Notes: a model not told the origin generated them from the sequence alone. Shown: positions 26,031 to 38,025, counted from the stretch's first letter. The stretch is 64,000 nt of DNA from Calendula officinalis (GCA_963853835.1 OY970829.1:9840446-9904445); one strand, 5' to 3'. Translations and numbers: made by a program.

Positions 26031-28483
26031 ACTTGTATCAACTCTTTGTGCAAAACTTGCATCTTTTTTTGCCAGACTATAACTTTTATCAGCTAAGGGG
26101 GATTCAAGTAAACTGAATACATACAACAGTATTTTTGGATGTTTAGTACATCAAAAATGAACATAAATCCAAACTAATGAATAAAATTAAATTAGCTGAT
26201 AAAGTTGACATTGTAATTGTTAGTAAATGTATTTAACTAATAATGTAAGGATTCAAATAACTTACCACAGTACGAATGGTAATAGAAACAATATATATCT
26301 GCAAAACAAACACATGATAATGTTAGTGCATTTGGTTAATGAATACAATATTAATGGAATAATAATGGTAATTAGGGTGTAATTAATAGCTCGACTGCTA
26401 AGAATCTTGGTGGTGCCACGAGTTGATTTATACCAGTAATAAATGTTTCAAAACATACTAACCAATAAAAACCTGTTAATTTTGAATATGTCATTCCAGT
26501 AATTTCAAAACAAATATATTAAACAAACTGAAAAGAAACCTCACCATTTGATTTCATGCCTAATAAGTGAGGTTATTTTAAATAATGGCAGCATCTATTA
26601 ATGGCTTCAAAGGCTAGAAGCTAATAGGAAGTTAAATACACTCTTTTTATTTCTTCTTTTTGAAAATTAAAAAAAAAAGACCCATTTTGTTCACTTGCAG
26701 CTGCCAAAACCTAAACAACCAACAAAATGGAAGGTTTTTGCAAAGAAGACCTAAATGGGTGTAAAATTAAAAAAAAAACCTATACATGTCTTAATCTTTA
26801 GCTAATAATGAAACGGGTCAAATGAAATTGTTATGCAAAACAGCGGGTACGGAAACGGGGGTTGGATTGTATTGGGTTGCCCCTAAACACTTCTTGTCCA
26901 AATTCGGGTCAAAATTAAGTAGTGATTATTTAACCCGAACCGGACCCATGGATATGTAATATTTTACCGATTCAAAATTAAGTAGTGATTATATAGGCCG
27001 AACCGAACCGGACACCTTAAAAGACATATATAACAATACCCATCAAATAAAGATTCAAACTTTTTCAATCAAACTATCAAAAACTAACCTAGATGATGAA
27101 ATCATCAAAAGATGAATTCGTGAAGACATGTTGCTAAATGGCTGCTTGTAAGTACGACCTCTGCTCGCGATGGATAGAATGTTTGTGAGCGAAGCACAAA
27201 TGGCATAAAGATTCAAACTTTAAACTAAAAAATTACGCTTGATTTCTTAAAAACTTACCAACTACCTAACTCAATTCATCATACGACTAAAACCCAAATT
27301 ATATGACACCTTAAAAGGCCTAAATAACAATACCCATCAAATAAATATTCAAACTTTTTCAATCAAACTATCAAAAACTTTTTCAATCAAACTAACCTAG
27401 ATGATGAAATCAACAAAAACTTACGAATTACCGAGTAGGAGAGGTTGGATATGAATTCGTGAAGTCCTGTTGCTAAATGCTTGCTCGTAAGTAATACCTC
27501 TGCTCGTTAAGATCCTTAGGGTTGACCTCCGATGGATATAATGTTCGTGAGAGAAGCGTGAATGGCTAGAGAAACCTAGGTTTGACCTCTGAATCGCGAT
27601 GGTTAGAATGTTCGCGAGAGAAGCGTGAATAGCTGGAGAAACCCGAATTTAGAATTGAGACAGAAACCCTAATTTTTGTGTATGTGAATCGGTAGAGAAT
27701 GAAAGAAGGGGGAAGGAAGGCTGGAGAAAGAAACGTAAATTTTAAAAGCGGGAAAACAAAATTGAGATAGGCTGAGGAGGTAACACGTGGCATTGAAAGG
27801 GTTTGTTTTATTATAATAGTAGATATGACTATTATAAATTTATAATTGAAAATTAGTATTTGTTATTTATTTATTTCTTTCTAGCAACCATCACTGATCA
27901 CACTAGTCATGCAACGGCCCGATGTCATCCGACTCTTTGGCGGTGTGGAAGCCCGTCATGACCTCACAACGAGCCACATGCTCTTAATGTGATTTCCATC
28001 ATTATATACCAAGAAGTTTTTAGATATTAGGTTACACAATTACCATGTTGAAGACAATTAATCTAGTATACAATAAAGATACATAATCTTGACATAAGAA
28101 GAGTATGAAGAAGGTAAAATGTAGACAGATAAACATCTACTTAGAAGTAAATAGAAAAAAGAAAAAAAAAATAGATTGTTCTCCAAAGATCTTCAGCAAA
28201 AATCTAGTATGATTTTTAAAAAAATTGAAAGTTTAAATTAAGTGTACATTAATCATAAGAAACCCAACCCCGTGAACATGGCCGGTCCAATAAACTTTTA
28301 GATCCTGCTCAAATCATAAAAAAGCCCCTTAAAATAAAAAAAAAAAAAGTCCTTCAAATAAGTAAAAAGTAATTTATATAGAATATATGTACTATTAAAT
28401 GAAGATTATGAATAAATAAAGAACTTATAGTTAGCCGGTTAATAACAATGTATTATGTATATAAACCTTACCACCAAAAGGCA

Positions 28484-28600
28484 AATGGTATAGCGGTAAA
28501 GGTGTTTGCCCAACATTAAGGTTGAGAGTTCAAATCCCATATTAATGATAAGTGAATTTAGGAGTAGATTATGACTGCCGTTAAAAAAATATATATATAC
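28484..28600 (+). mobile_element. tRNA-derived SINE
   Basis: A box-like tggtatagcggtaaaggtg and B box-like gagttcaaatccc are spaced as in tRNA genes, followed by a short body and 'tgccgttaaaaaaa', the same 3' end as the SINE at 57133. Target duplication is unclear. Confidence 0.6.
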
Positions 28601-28708
28601 CCCACTTCACATAAAGGAGATAAGACAGTGCTTCATGACTTTGAAAGTTCCTATGACTTTGAAAGTTGAAATAACACATATGAAGAAGTCATGCAAATGG
28701 TTTATATG

Positions 28709-29018
28709 TAGGGGTGATTATCGGGCCAAAACCGAACTTAACCGAACCGCACCGATAGAATCGATAATCGATAACGCTGAATTTTCTAAACCGAAACCAA
28801 ACCGATAACATGTTATTGGTTTCTGTTCAGTTCGGTTTCGGTTAGGTTCGGTTATTTTAGGCCAAATGTTCATCCTTTTCCGAAAACCGAACCGAACCGA
28901 TAGAACTGATAACCGATAACGATGAATTTTCAAAACCGAACCAATAACATGTTATCGGTTTCGGTTCGGTTTCGGTCGGTTTTCGGTTCGGTTTTTTCGG
29001 TCCCAACGCTCACCCCTA
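28709..29018. mobile_element. hAT-type MITE
   Basis: The ends are TAGGGGTGA...TCACCCCTA with a perfect 8-bp target duplication tttatatg (28701-28708 and 29019-29026). The interior is rich in repeated accgaacc / ggttcggtt blocks. 310 bp, no coding sequence. Confidence 0.9.
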
Positions 29019-29060
29019 TTTATATGGGACACTTTAATCATTAAGATCGTGTATATTTAT

Positions 29061-29633
29061 TAGGGATGAGCATAAGCCGGTTTTTAATTAAAACCAAATC
29101 CCGCCTCAAAAGTTCGGATTTTAAGAATTACATCCCGTTCGGTTTCGGTTTCGGTTTTTCAGTTTCGAGTGGTTCGGTTTCGGGGTTTTTTCGGTTTTTG
29201 TTTTTATTTAAATTTACCAATTTGTTACCTTAAAAAATAATATTATGATCCAAAATTTCAAACATTAATTCATTTCGTTTATAAATAAAACAAACAACTA
29301 GTAAGTTTTCATACTATAATAATAAATTCAACTAACATAGCTTGAATAAGATTAAAAGATAGTTAAATGTCACCTAAAAAATTCAATCATATCTTTTATT
29401 TAAACGATAGTTAAATGTCAAATCTTTTATAACTATAAGAATATTTTTATAAAACTTGAAATATATATAATGGTGTGGCGGGGCGGGGTTTTCGGTCGGA
29501 TTTTTCATATGCCTCCGAAAACCGCCCCAAACATTCGGGTTTTTCAAAAATCAAAACCATTGACATTTTTCGGTGCAGTTTTTCCGGGTTTTTCGGTTTC
29601 GATTCGGTTTTTCAATTTTTATGCTCACTCCTA
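29061..29633. mobile_element. hAT-type MITE
   Basis: The ends are TAGGGATGAGCATAA and its inverse (ttatgctcactccta). Flanks atatttat and atgtttat match at 7 of 8 bases. Interior has ttcggttt repeats at both ends and an AT-rich centre. 573 bp. Confidence 0.8.
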
Positions 29634-31019
29634 ATGTTTATTTGGTGTTACTTAAAGTTAATAAATGCCCCAAGAAAAATTGTGTGTATCTATTTAGTGT
29701 TACTTAAGTTACCAATTAAAGTTTCATTGGGCCATATTTTAAACTTAAGGTTCTAAATTTAAGTTAATAGTTAAAGTCTCATGACTTATATTGTGATACT
29801 AAGAGTTAAAAGTTTAATCCACCTCCTTTCAATATTTTTATTGAGCTTATATATACATATGCTAATTAAAAAAAAGTGAGCCTTGTATTTTCTGGCCCTA
29901 GACTACTAAGTAGCCTTGATGGCCTAGGGCTAGGGCCCACCTTGCTTATGAATTTCACTAACCATCTCAAGGTCTTAACACAATTGTACACTAATATTCT
30001 TGATTACAATCCTAAAAGTATGGTTAACAAAACCTTTAATGTATGCACGGGTTTCCAAGACTCCAAATGCATGCTTGATTGATTTCGGCACTTTTCCCGG
30101 CACACAAACAACGCTATAATAGTTATCTTAAATCTTAATGGTGTTCTAAAGCATGCACTTTGCATGTGCCACTATAATCCTAAACTGTATGTTAGAAACT
30201 CATTTTGACATTTGTGTAATAAGGTACCCTCAAGTTCATAAGATGTTTATTTATAGAACCAATAACCTTTATGGTGGTTACATTTAAAATACGAACATGT
30301 TTTTTTAGTAATTTAGGTTCCAACTTACTTTGTAGGCTAGCTAATACTAGGACGATCACCCGTTTTGCGGTTAGCCCGGACTCGGCGTATGTGAACCTCT
30401 GTGGTCACAAGGGAATACTTTTTTGCTCATAGGGATTGAATTGAGCATCTCCAACACAACATTAAACTTGTACTTTTACACTATAATTTACACTGAACGG
30501 CTTCAGCCCCATATTAAATGCGGACTTGAATGTTTTGAAATGCTTGGAACGCTATTATACGAGAATTCAAGTGAATTACATGTATGGGCTAAACTCTTAC
30601 TTATATTTTTAAAAATTATAAATTCATGATTTATGAAGTTTGTTCAACTAGGTAAAAAGCGGCACCTGAAGTTACATATGGTAATATCAAAATCTTACAA
30701 AAAAACAAGTCATTTAAGAATATTATTAGGATAGTGTTACACAATTCACAAATACTATATATTGTGTTAGAGTTCCAGTGGAACAATTTGGCCCTTCTAC
30801 ACTGAATTATGAAAACTAAATTTAACTACTAGGCCACCAATGTTGGTGATCAAGAAAGTAGACAAATAAACAAAAAATTAACAGCACATTATCAAACATT
30901 AAACTGTACATATAAAATGAAAATCACATAAGTCCAACTTCAAGATAACAACATAGTTTTGTGCTAAAAATCAAAAGCAATATCATAATAACATTCCATA
31001 TAGTATCACAATCTTCATA
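29634..31019. other. Intergenic region downstream of REF/SRPP gene B
   Basis: No gene or complete element is recognised. The last 150 bp (about 30870-31019) resemble the 3' flank of gene A at about 16810-16990 ('aacagca...atcaaacatt/ccataaactgtacat'), consistent with a duplicated 3' UTR. Confidence 0.5.
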
Positions 31020-32393
31020 TCACAGTGTTTGTGGTTCAGCAGAGTTGTTGAACACTTTAGCAATCCTTTCAGTGGGAACCAATGGAAGATATGAAGAAAC
31101 CTTGTACCCTTTATCAGCTGTCTGCTTCACTGTCTGGTTGTACTTTTCAGAATAGTAGGCTGCTTTTGGTACAACCACATTAGCCACCTTAGTGAACATT
31201 GGAACTTGGTTAAGTGACTGCCAAGCTATAACTGCATATTGTTCAGCAACCGGTTCATATTTTGTGTATATTTCTTTAGCAGTTGGCTCAAACTTGGTGT
31301 ATGCAGTTTCAACCACACCAGCATTCTTGACTTCTGTTGACCAGTTTTTGGTTTGACTTGAAACTTGCTTTACAAAAGGCGGCACTCGGTTGTCCAATTT
31401 GGTAACAGATTCATCAACCTGAAATCATGTCACAACAGGATCAAAATCACTTCCAGCACATTTTATTTAAAAAAAATTAAATTTAAAATTTAAAAGAAGG
31501 CTGACCGACCTTACGGTCAACAAACTTGAGGAGGCCAACAGGGACATCATGGAACTTATGATATGCAGGGCCAACAACTGTTTTCAGAGTGCCCTCAATT
31601 GTTTCCACTCCGGGTTTTAAGGGACCTGCATTTTGCTTAGCATAACCATACACTTTTGTTGCATAAACAAGTGCATGAAGAACTGCCACTTGTACAAATT
31701 CTAGGTATTTCAATCTCTCTTCTTCACTCTGTTGAATCTATAAAAAAAACAGAAATAAAAACTCTCATGTTAGGTAGTTATTGCTTTAATAGTGGATTAA
31801 TCATCTCACTATTAGATAAATTTCTTCATCAAGTTTAACACCTACCATGAATATGCAAGTAGTCTATTTCAATGTCTTACTGTCATAGTAATTTAATATT
31901 CAATACTAAATCTCTAATTACACCAAATATCTAAACTATCTCACTTGTTTTAGAGAATTCGTATCAAAACAATACTGCTCATACCTAATTTTCATCAAGC
32001 ACGTAACGTCATCCTTTCTATAGTTCAAATTGGGGGCGCAATTACTATCAAAACATTTTCTACCGATTCAGAGTAATCATTTCTCATCAATAAAATCAAC
32101 ATCATCGCTCTTGCAAAAAAAATTATTCGTTATTTAGGTTTATTGTCGATTACGGAAGTACATCACAACTAGAGCTTTAACAATACCTAGCACCAAATTT
32201 CATCAAACAACCATCACTTTCGCCTTAGGTTACGGCCAAACATCACACAGCAAATCAGTCGAATCCACAAATTAAACAGATCGACTTAAATCATCAAGTA
32301 AAAACATATATTGAAAATAAACTTAACCACAATTGAACAGTCGAAAAAACGAACCTCTGGTTGATTAGTAACAGGAACATCGTTTTCGGCCAT
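31020..32393 (-). CDS. REF/SRPP-family protein B
   Basis: Three phase-0 exons, 32355-32393, 31510-31737 and 31020-31418, give 221 residues. Exon 1 encodes MAENDVPVTNQPE. Exon 2 encodes the REF core (KYLEFVQVAVLHALVYATK through KFVDRK), apparently the same as in gene A at protein level. Exon 3 encodes VDESVTKLDNRVPPF... and ends ERIAKVFNNSAEPQTL. Relative to A it lacks three residues (KTA) after VVETA. As for the family, a monolayer-surface protein of lipid droplets or rubber particles is expected, with no catalytic motif. An intact TATA box lies 104 bp upstream of the ATG with no insertion, so B is the best candidate for the ancestral-type expression unit here. Confidence 0.93.
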
Positions 32394-32496
32394 GATCAAG
32401 ATGTATGTATGATTCAGTGGAAATATCAAATCGTCTATTGAAAACTAGTCGTTTATGAAATGAAATCTGATGGTGTTCGTATCGATCGAACTGTGC

Positions 32497-32503
32497 TTAT
32501 ATA
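32497..32503 (-). promoter_or_regulatory. TATA box of REF/SRPP gene B
   Basis: TATATAA on the minus strand, 104 bp upstream of the ATG, flanked by cgatcgaactgtgc, which aligns with gene A's promoter. Confidence 0.7.
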
Positions 32504-32874
32504 GAGTTTGGGCACAAGTAGGGCTAGACGTATTGACTGCAATTTGAAATCAAAAGGCATTTTGCAATTGGCCCCCTATATTTGTATACATTTTCTTAAG
32601 TAACCCTTATACTTCTGTTGAATCCATTTAAAATTGCAACTTTGAGGCTTTGATCAATAAGTAGTGACAAGATTTATTTTGCAACTTGATGGAGTATGAA
32701 TAGGTTAGCAACTTTTCATTTTTGAAGCAAATGAAAGTGTTTAAAGATATTGTCGCCTCATCTCTTTTAGTTTTATTTTAGGTGGTTAGGTGAGAAAAAT
32801 GATAGGTATAACACATATCAATGGTAATAATGTAATATCAATGGTTAGAATGGTTTACGACTCTTTGGTTAAGA

Positions 32875-33093
32875 AAGGTACAAAAACAGTTTTTGGAGGA
32901 AAGGTTCTTGTGGGTATGGTGGCATGTGTGGTGTCATAGAAACGCATGTGTGTTTAGAAAGGTGAAACCGAGGAATAATTTAAATTTTGATAATTTTATA
33001 AGGAAGTTATTGTGTGTTAGTAGATTTAGATCCAAAAACTTGAGTTGGGTTTGTTGGCTTCAAAACCAATCTATTCTTACTTTTGTTATGTAA
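32875..33093 (+). pseudogene. LINE reverse-transcriptase C-terminal relic
   Basis: A frame FLWVWWHVWCHRNACVFRKV... to NLSWVCWLQNQ resembles the C-terminal tail of plant LINE ORF2 or RT zinc-binding proteins (W.(I/V)W..RN..VF...., then R.K...W..W). It is short, with no catalytic region. The last 98 bp are repeated at 35731-35828. Confidence 0.5.
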
Positions 33094-33094
33094 C

Positions 33095-33675
33095 AAGGAT
33101 TGTAGATGCCGCGCGATGCTGCAGGTTTTAAAACATGCATTTTTATATCAGATTTAAATTTGTATGTATAAATAAAAGAGGAAAAGAAACTATGTAGAAT
33201 CATATCATGGTAGTTAAACAACAATAATGTCAAAAGTTTCGATCATATCATGTTTATTAGTATGATAATGTATATCAACATTTTCCATATTAAAATTATG
33301 AAAGTTTAGGAATTAAAAGCATGGATTATAAAAGTTTAAGGGTGAAGTGTTCCTTACTAATAAAATATTTAAAATTTTGTTAATAGTGTAAATAATAAAA
33401 GTTTAAGGTTTATAAGGAGAAATTATATAACTAAGGGGGTAAAATGTAAATTCCTTATTATCTATAATAAAAAAAATAAATGTCAAAAATCTAAGGTAAT
33501 GAAGGATTGAACCTTAGCATTTGGGGTAGAGAGAAAGGAACTTACCAAATGAACTACAAGCAACTTTGTAACATATTTTCATATCCACTTTTATATATTA
33601 TATTAGAAAAAAATATCAACCAATCACAAATAGGTGAATAGTAACTTTGATATCACTATTGTATATATAAAAGCA
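33095..33675 (-). mobile_element. Helitron-like module 1 with tRNA-like segment
   Basis: In minus orientation it starts near tatatatacaatagtgatat (33674) with a 'ttactattcacc' block and has a tRNA-like segment at about 33515-33575 (A-box-like ttcatttggtaagttcc, B-box-like ggttcaatcc). It ends with the hairpin sequence ctgcagcatcgcgcggc (33108-33125) and CTTGT|T. The same architecture recurs at 33684, 48873, 50445 and 51153. Confidence 0.5.
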
Positions 33676-35025
33676 TTGTAAAGTCCGCGCGTTGCTGCGG
33701 GATACTTTTTTTTCAATTTTTTATAATTTTTACAATGTATCTATATGTTGTAAAAATGATAAAAATAAGCACAATAAAACTATTTGAGCTTTTCCAACTC
33801 ATTTGCTACCTTTGAAGATGTACTTGTAATTTCAAAGATGAGTACATATTGTAATGATTAAAAAAATTGCTTAAGGTAGTATTTTAAGAATAGGTCATCT
33901 CTTTTCAAAGGGGAAATGGTTGATTTCAAATGAAAAGTAGTTTAGTCTCATGCTATTTGGGTTTGGTTAGAATGTGTCACGTGTTTGGTCGAGCTAATGT
34001 GACGCCAATATATTGCGTGTGACCAATAAAAATTAAAAGTTAATCCAATCGTTTTTATTAACCAAAATGAATCATTATTCTTTAAAATCATCAAATATAG
34101 TTAGAAATATATATGTATATATATAAAAGTTAAGGTGTTAAATATAAATTATAAAAAATACATAGCATAAATCCAAAAAACGCATAACTCTTTATGTGCA
34201 TTTTTCTTTTTAATATATATTGTAACTTTCGGAAAAAACAAAGGATTTACCCCTAGGGGTTAGAGGTGCCCAACGGGTTAACCCGACCCGACCCGGCTCT
34301 TATCGGGTCGGGTCCATCGGGTTTGAGGTTTAAAAAATTCTAACCCGAAACCCGACCCGATAAGGATTCGGGTTTGTCGGGTTCGGGTTGGTCGGGTTTC
34401 GGGTTTGTCGGGTTGACCCGATCGGGTTGGTCGGGTTACACTTGAGTTATGAATTTTTGGTAAAAATTAAAGAAATTATTTAATATATTAAATTTTATGA
34501 GTTTTTATTTAATACTTGTAACTATTAATTGATTTTTATTGAATATTTTATCATATAATTTGCTAATTAATAGATTTAATAGTAAAAATATCTTAATTTT
34601 TATAAGAAATATAATACTTAAACTTTAATCGGGTCTAATCGGGTCAACCCGAACCCGACAAAGTTAAGAAATTCTAACCCGAAACCCGACCCGCTAACGA
34701 ATCGGGTTGGTTGGGTCGGGTTTAAAAAACGCGATAATAATATGGAACCCGAATAAACCCAACCCGATTAGCATAATCGGGGTCGGGTTCGGGTTTAAGT
34801 CGGGTCGGGTCAACCCTTTGGGCACCCCTACTAGGGGTAATAGAAAAGAAGGAGATTGCCATTTAGCTTCTTAATAAATCACTTCCTCCAACATTTTGAT
34901 ATTAATTTCTTTACTCTTATTTTTCAACCAATAATCTTCTTAGTTTTTTTAACCAATAGTTGTATAGTGAATAGTAAAACACCTACCACAAATTTATAAT
35001 AGGAGGAATAGTAATTGTATATTTT
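33676..35025 (-). mobile_element. Helitron-like module 2, interrupted by a hAT MITE
   Basis: The 3' hairpin cccgcagcaacgcgcgga (33684-33701) sits at the left, and the 5'-type end (ttactattcacta..., aaatatacaattac) at about 34960-35025. Removing the hAT element (34261-34830) leaves about 780 bp. No tRNA-like segment was found here. It abuts module 1 head-to-tail. Confidence 0.45.
34261..34830. mobile_element. hAT-type MITE with cgggt/acccg arrays
   Basis: The ends are TAGAGGTGCCCAACGGGTT and its near inverse (aaccctttgggcacccta-type end at 34830). Perfect 8-bp target duplication ctaggggt (34253-34260 and 34831-34838). Subterminal arrays of tcgggtcgggt / acccgacccg. 570 bp, no coding sequence. 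Confidence 0.9.
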
Positions 35026-35067
35026 TCTACTAGTTTGCTAATTCAAATAAAATCATTGATGTTCTAG

Positions 35068-35708
35068 AATCACGGGCAGCTTATAAAAAAAGTTTGGTAA
35101 GAAAATAAAACCCGAGTAGCTAGATGATGTTGTCAACATAATACTTTCCTTGCTGGTTAGTAAGTGTACACGTTTCAACGTATGCAACTCTTGCAAGTTA
35201 TGTGGATTTATGTTTAATACCCAAATCACCATTCTTCATGGAAGGTGGGACGTTTGAGTTTGTTGAAAAACAACTAAAAGAAAACGGGCACATGGTTACT
35301 ATTGTAGTTGAAGGAACGGGTGAAGGATTTCTTGCACAAAACAAATTACTAAAAGATGGTGGAATGTTGTTTTCCTATTAAGGTGTAATCACTCAAAATC
35401 TGTAATCATAGTATAAAGTTTTGGTTTTTGAGTGCGCGCCTTTGATTCTCCACGAAGGTTGAACAATTTTGAGAGAGAATTTATATGTGTGAACCTCCAT
35501 TCTTGTGATTCTTATGCATTAACAAAAAATGTATCTTTGATTTCAGCTAACTAATCATGGGGCCGGGTAGGCATATGCTCTGAATTTTTTTATAAAAATA
35601 TTGTGATACATACGAAATTATTTCAAATTAAGGTACATAATTTCCAATGAATTAAATATTCTTAATTAAGTAAAAGATTATAAATTTTTTTATAAGCTGC
35701 CCGTGATT
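35068..35708. mobile_element. Element bounded by 24-bp inverted repeats, carrying a phosphofructokinase fragment
   Basis: Perfect inverted repeats occur at 35068-35091 (starting aatcacgggcagcttataa) and 35685-35708. Just outside the right repeat a hairpin (cccgtgattcatcacggg) is followed by ttataggCTAGT, a Helitron-like 3' end. No target duplication was found. Class is uncertain: a Helitron-derived or foldback element. Confidence 0.5.
35166..35381 (+). pseudogene. ATP-dependent 6-phosphofructokinase gene fragment
   Basis: The frame reads YATLASYVDLCLIPKSPFFM, then EGGTFEFVEKQLKENGHMVT, then IVVEGTGEGFLAQNKLLKDG and a stop at 35379-35381. This matches the C-terminal third of plant PFK (consensus [22 protein letters not shown]..GLFEF...RLK..GHMV...AEGAG). 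A residue pair after LAS is missing, several conserved residues are changed, and the active-site half is absent, so it is a non-functional captured piece. It lies between the 24-bp inverted repeats. The family match is strong, though only about 66 residues long. Confidence 0.8.
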
Positions 35709-35730
35709 CATCACGGGTTATAGGCTAGTA

Positions 35731-35886
35731 ATTTTATAAGGAAGTTATTGTGTGTTAGTAGATTTAGATCCAAAAACTTGAGTTGGGTTTGTTGGCTTCA
35801 AAACCAGTCTATTCTTACTTTTGTTATGTAATTATATATTTTTCTACTAGTTTGCTAATTCAAATAAAATCATTGATGTTCTAGAA
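35731..35886 (+). repeat. Second copy of LINE-tail plus 57-bp flank
   Basis: 35731-35828 repeats 32996-33093 almost exactly, and 35829-35886 repeats 35012-35069 (tttttctactagtttgctaa...). The Helitron-like modules lying between these segments in the first copy are absent from the second. Confidence 0.8.
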
Positions 35887-37301
35887 AAAATAGTAATAAC
35901 AAGATCTTTTTTTACATCTCAAAATATTGAATTTAGATGTTCGTCTAACAGCTCATGAGTTAAAAGCTCACCAAAAAATGCATTTGCGGCACCAAACCAT
36001 GCCCGGCATTGCGCCAAAAGTCGTGCCACCATCATTTTAAGATTTTTTTCCTTTTTCTCTCTCTTTTAAAAAAAAAAAATTGCGATTGATTTGGAGTATT
36101 TGTATAGGTCTCAAAGATGTTATAGAAATGTTATATGAGGACGAATAAATTTAGAACGTGTGTTAAAACTATGTTAAAGAGTTAGAAATGTGTCTAGTGT
36201 TTAACATCATCTATTCTTCTAAAGATAATACTATAACGCGAATAAATACTTATGTGGCATTTAGTTTATGTCATTGATTGAATATACTTCATTATTATTT
36301 TCAAGTGGTTATTTGTAAAAAACATTTGAAATCAACCATAATCATCTGGCAGTTTGGTTTCACAATTTTTTAAATTGTAATCAAATCATAATCATCTGAT
36401 GGATATGGTTCCATATTTTTTAGAAGTTTTCATCCAATCATAAATCATTTGACGGTTGTAAAATATCTATTAATAACAACTCTAAAGTTATCGTTAGCTA
36501 GCATTGTAGAAAATTAAATATAATGAAGATATCATAAAAGGTTAGTAAGCAATATTTTGGAATGATGAAATTTAATAATAAGAAAGTCGGCATTCACTTT
36601 ATTTATCAGCTTATTAATAACTAATCTGATATACTGGAAAATAATTATATGAATATTCTACACTAATTAGTTGAAATTTAAGAATAATGGTATTTAGGCC
36701 TACCATTTGAACTTACTCAGTACTTATAGGGGAATTGATTTGTTCAAGGCAATTATTACTTCATATAAGGCAATTTAAAGTTATTTTACATTTATACCCA
36801 CAATTAATTATTCATTATCTCATTCCATAAATAATTATCAGGATATAAATGTCAAATATTTTTAATTTTACCTTGATGAAAAATAAGTGCCTTGAACAAA
36901 TCATTACCTTTCTCATTAGATGAAGATACGTATTAAAATCAAGGTATAATATTAGAAGAGAGAATTAGTGGAATACACATGTCATCCTATCAAGTGGGTA
37001 GAACTATGAGTAAGACCAAATTGTAGGACTAAATATCATTTCTCAAAATTTAATAGGATACTTTGGTTCTTGTTTGTTTAATTTATGTTTTGTCTTAGTA
37101 TTGACAAATAACAATCTAAATATTTAGGATGCTAAATTGTTAATAAGACGCCGATAAGTGTAGGGTTCAAAATAAACATATATAGATAAAAAAAAGGTGT
37201 ATAGTGCAAATATTAAAGTTGTTCACATCGTTAAGTTTCATATGCAAACCTTCGTAAGAAATCTTTACGGAGATACTTCCAGATTAATCTACGCGCACAT
37301 C
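35887..37301. other. Intergenic stretch, one MITE only
   Basis: AT-rich, no gene recognised. Short paired repeats ('aatcataatcatctg...ggtt') occur at about 36330-36450. Confidence 0.4.
36728..36908. mobile_element. MITE with TGATTTGTTCAAGGCA inverted ends
   Basis: The left ggggaattgatttgttcaag and the right end, inverse of ggtaatgatttgttcaagg, define a 181-bp element with no coding content. No convincing target duplication, so superfamily is left open. Confidence 0.6.
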
Positions 37302-37402
37302 GTCAACGTGTTTAAACACTCGCTGACTTCCGTATGTAAAACTGGGTGTCTGGACTCAGGGTTAGGTCAAAGGCACACATAATTCATTTTTATGGAGTAT
37401 TA

Positions 37403-37664
37403 CTCCCTCCGTTCTTAAATAAAGTTCTCATTTATGTTGGGCACAATATTTTAGGATATAGTTAGTGGTGAGGTATTTGGTATTACTTTTCATTAAAATA
37501 TAAGGTTTGATTGGAGAGAGAAAGTGTTTTAAGAGGTAGTTAGTGGTGAAAGTATTGGTAATAATATTATTATATTAAGTGTCTCTTAAGTTTGAGAAAT
37601 GAGAACTTTATTTAGGGACAAAACTTGAAGGAGAAATGGGAACTTTATTTAGGGACGGAGGGAG
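37403..37664. mobile_element. Stowaway-type MITE
   Basis: CTCCCTCCGTTC...GACGGAGGGAG ends flanked by TA (37401-37402 and 37665-37666). 262 bp. Tc1/mariner-type non-autonomous element. Confidence 0.9.
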
Positions 37665-37710
37665 TATAAAATAAGATATTATATTCATACTTCATTATAA
37701 TAAAGAAATT

Positions 37711-38025
37711 CATTTGTTATCGAGAACCGGAAAAATGGTTTTGACCAGATCGAGGACCAAACTGATGATGCTCGGAAGCGAATCATACCGAGAATCGACC
37801 AGAACCGAACCCGAACCGAGAATCGAGGTAATTTCTTCGACTTTTTTTTGGTTTTTTCTCGGTTCTAGACCGAACCAAACCGCTTGGAACCGAACCGTTT
37901 GGAACCGAGAACCGATATTTCATAAAAATTAGAACTGAGAACCGAACCGATGTAGCTCGGTTCGGTCCGCTCCCCTTCCGGTTCTACGGGTCTAGTCGGT
38001 TCTCGATCCAATTTACACAGGCCTA
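37711..38025. repeat. hAT-related repeat rich in ccgaacc/ggttcgg, unit 1 copy
   Basis: Runs of 'accgaacc' and 'tcggttct' end in tacacaggccta, a hAT-like terminus. The opposite end is not clear. Its duplicate lies at about 39991-40303 in unit 2, so it predates the duplication. Confidence 0.5.

Larger units (their letters stand above)
23056..27823 (-). mobile_element. Non-autonomous Helitron with captured gene exons
   Basis: In minus orientation the element begins TCTACTATTATAATAAAAC (27823 leftward) and ends with the hairpin ACCCGTGA-tttt-TCACGGGT (23067-23086), a 6-bp spacer and CTAGT at 23056-23060. It is inserted between A and T, as Helitrons are, without target duplication. It is 4.77 kb and encodes no Rep/helicase. 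It carries cabin-1-like exon pieces (24930-26030), an exon-like piece at about 23412-23480, a MULE-TIR fragment (23784-23990), and a duplicated leader-like block (27080-27290 and 27390-27650). Confidence 0.85.

Noticed and set aside
28484..28560. tRNA gene
   Set aside because: A/B-box-like motifs are present, but the acceptor stem does not pair and an A-rich tail follows, so it is a SINE.
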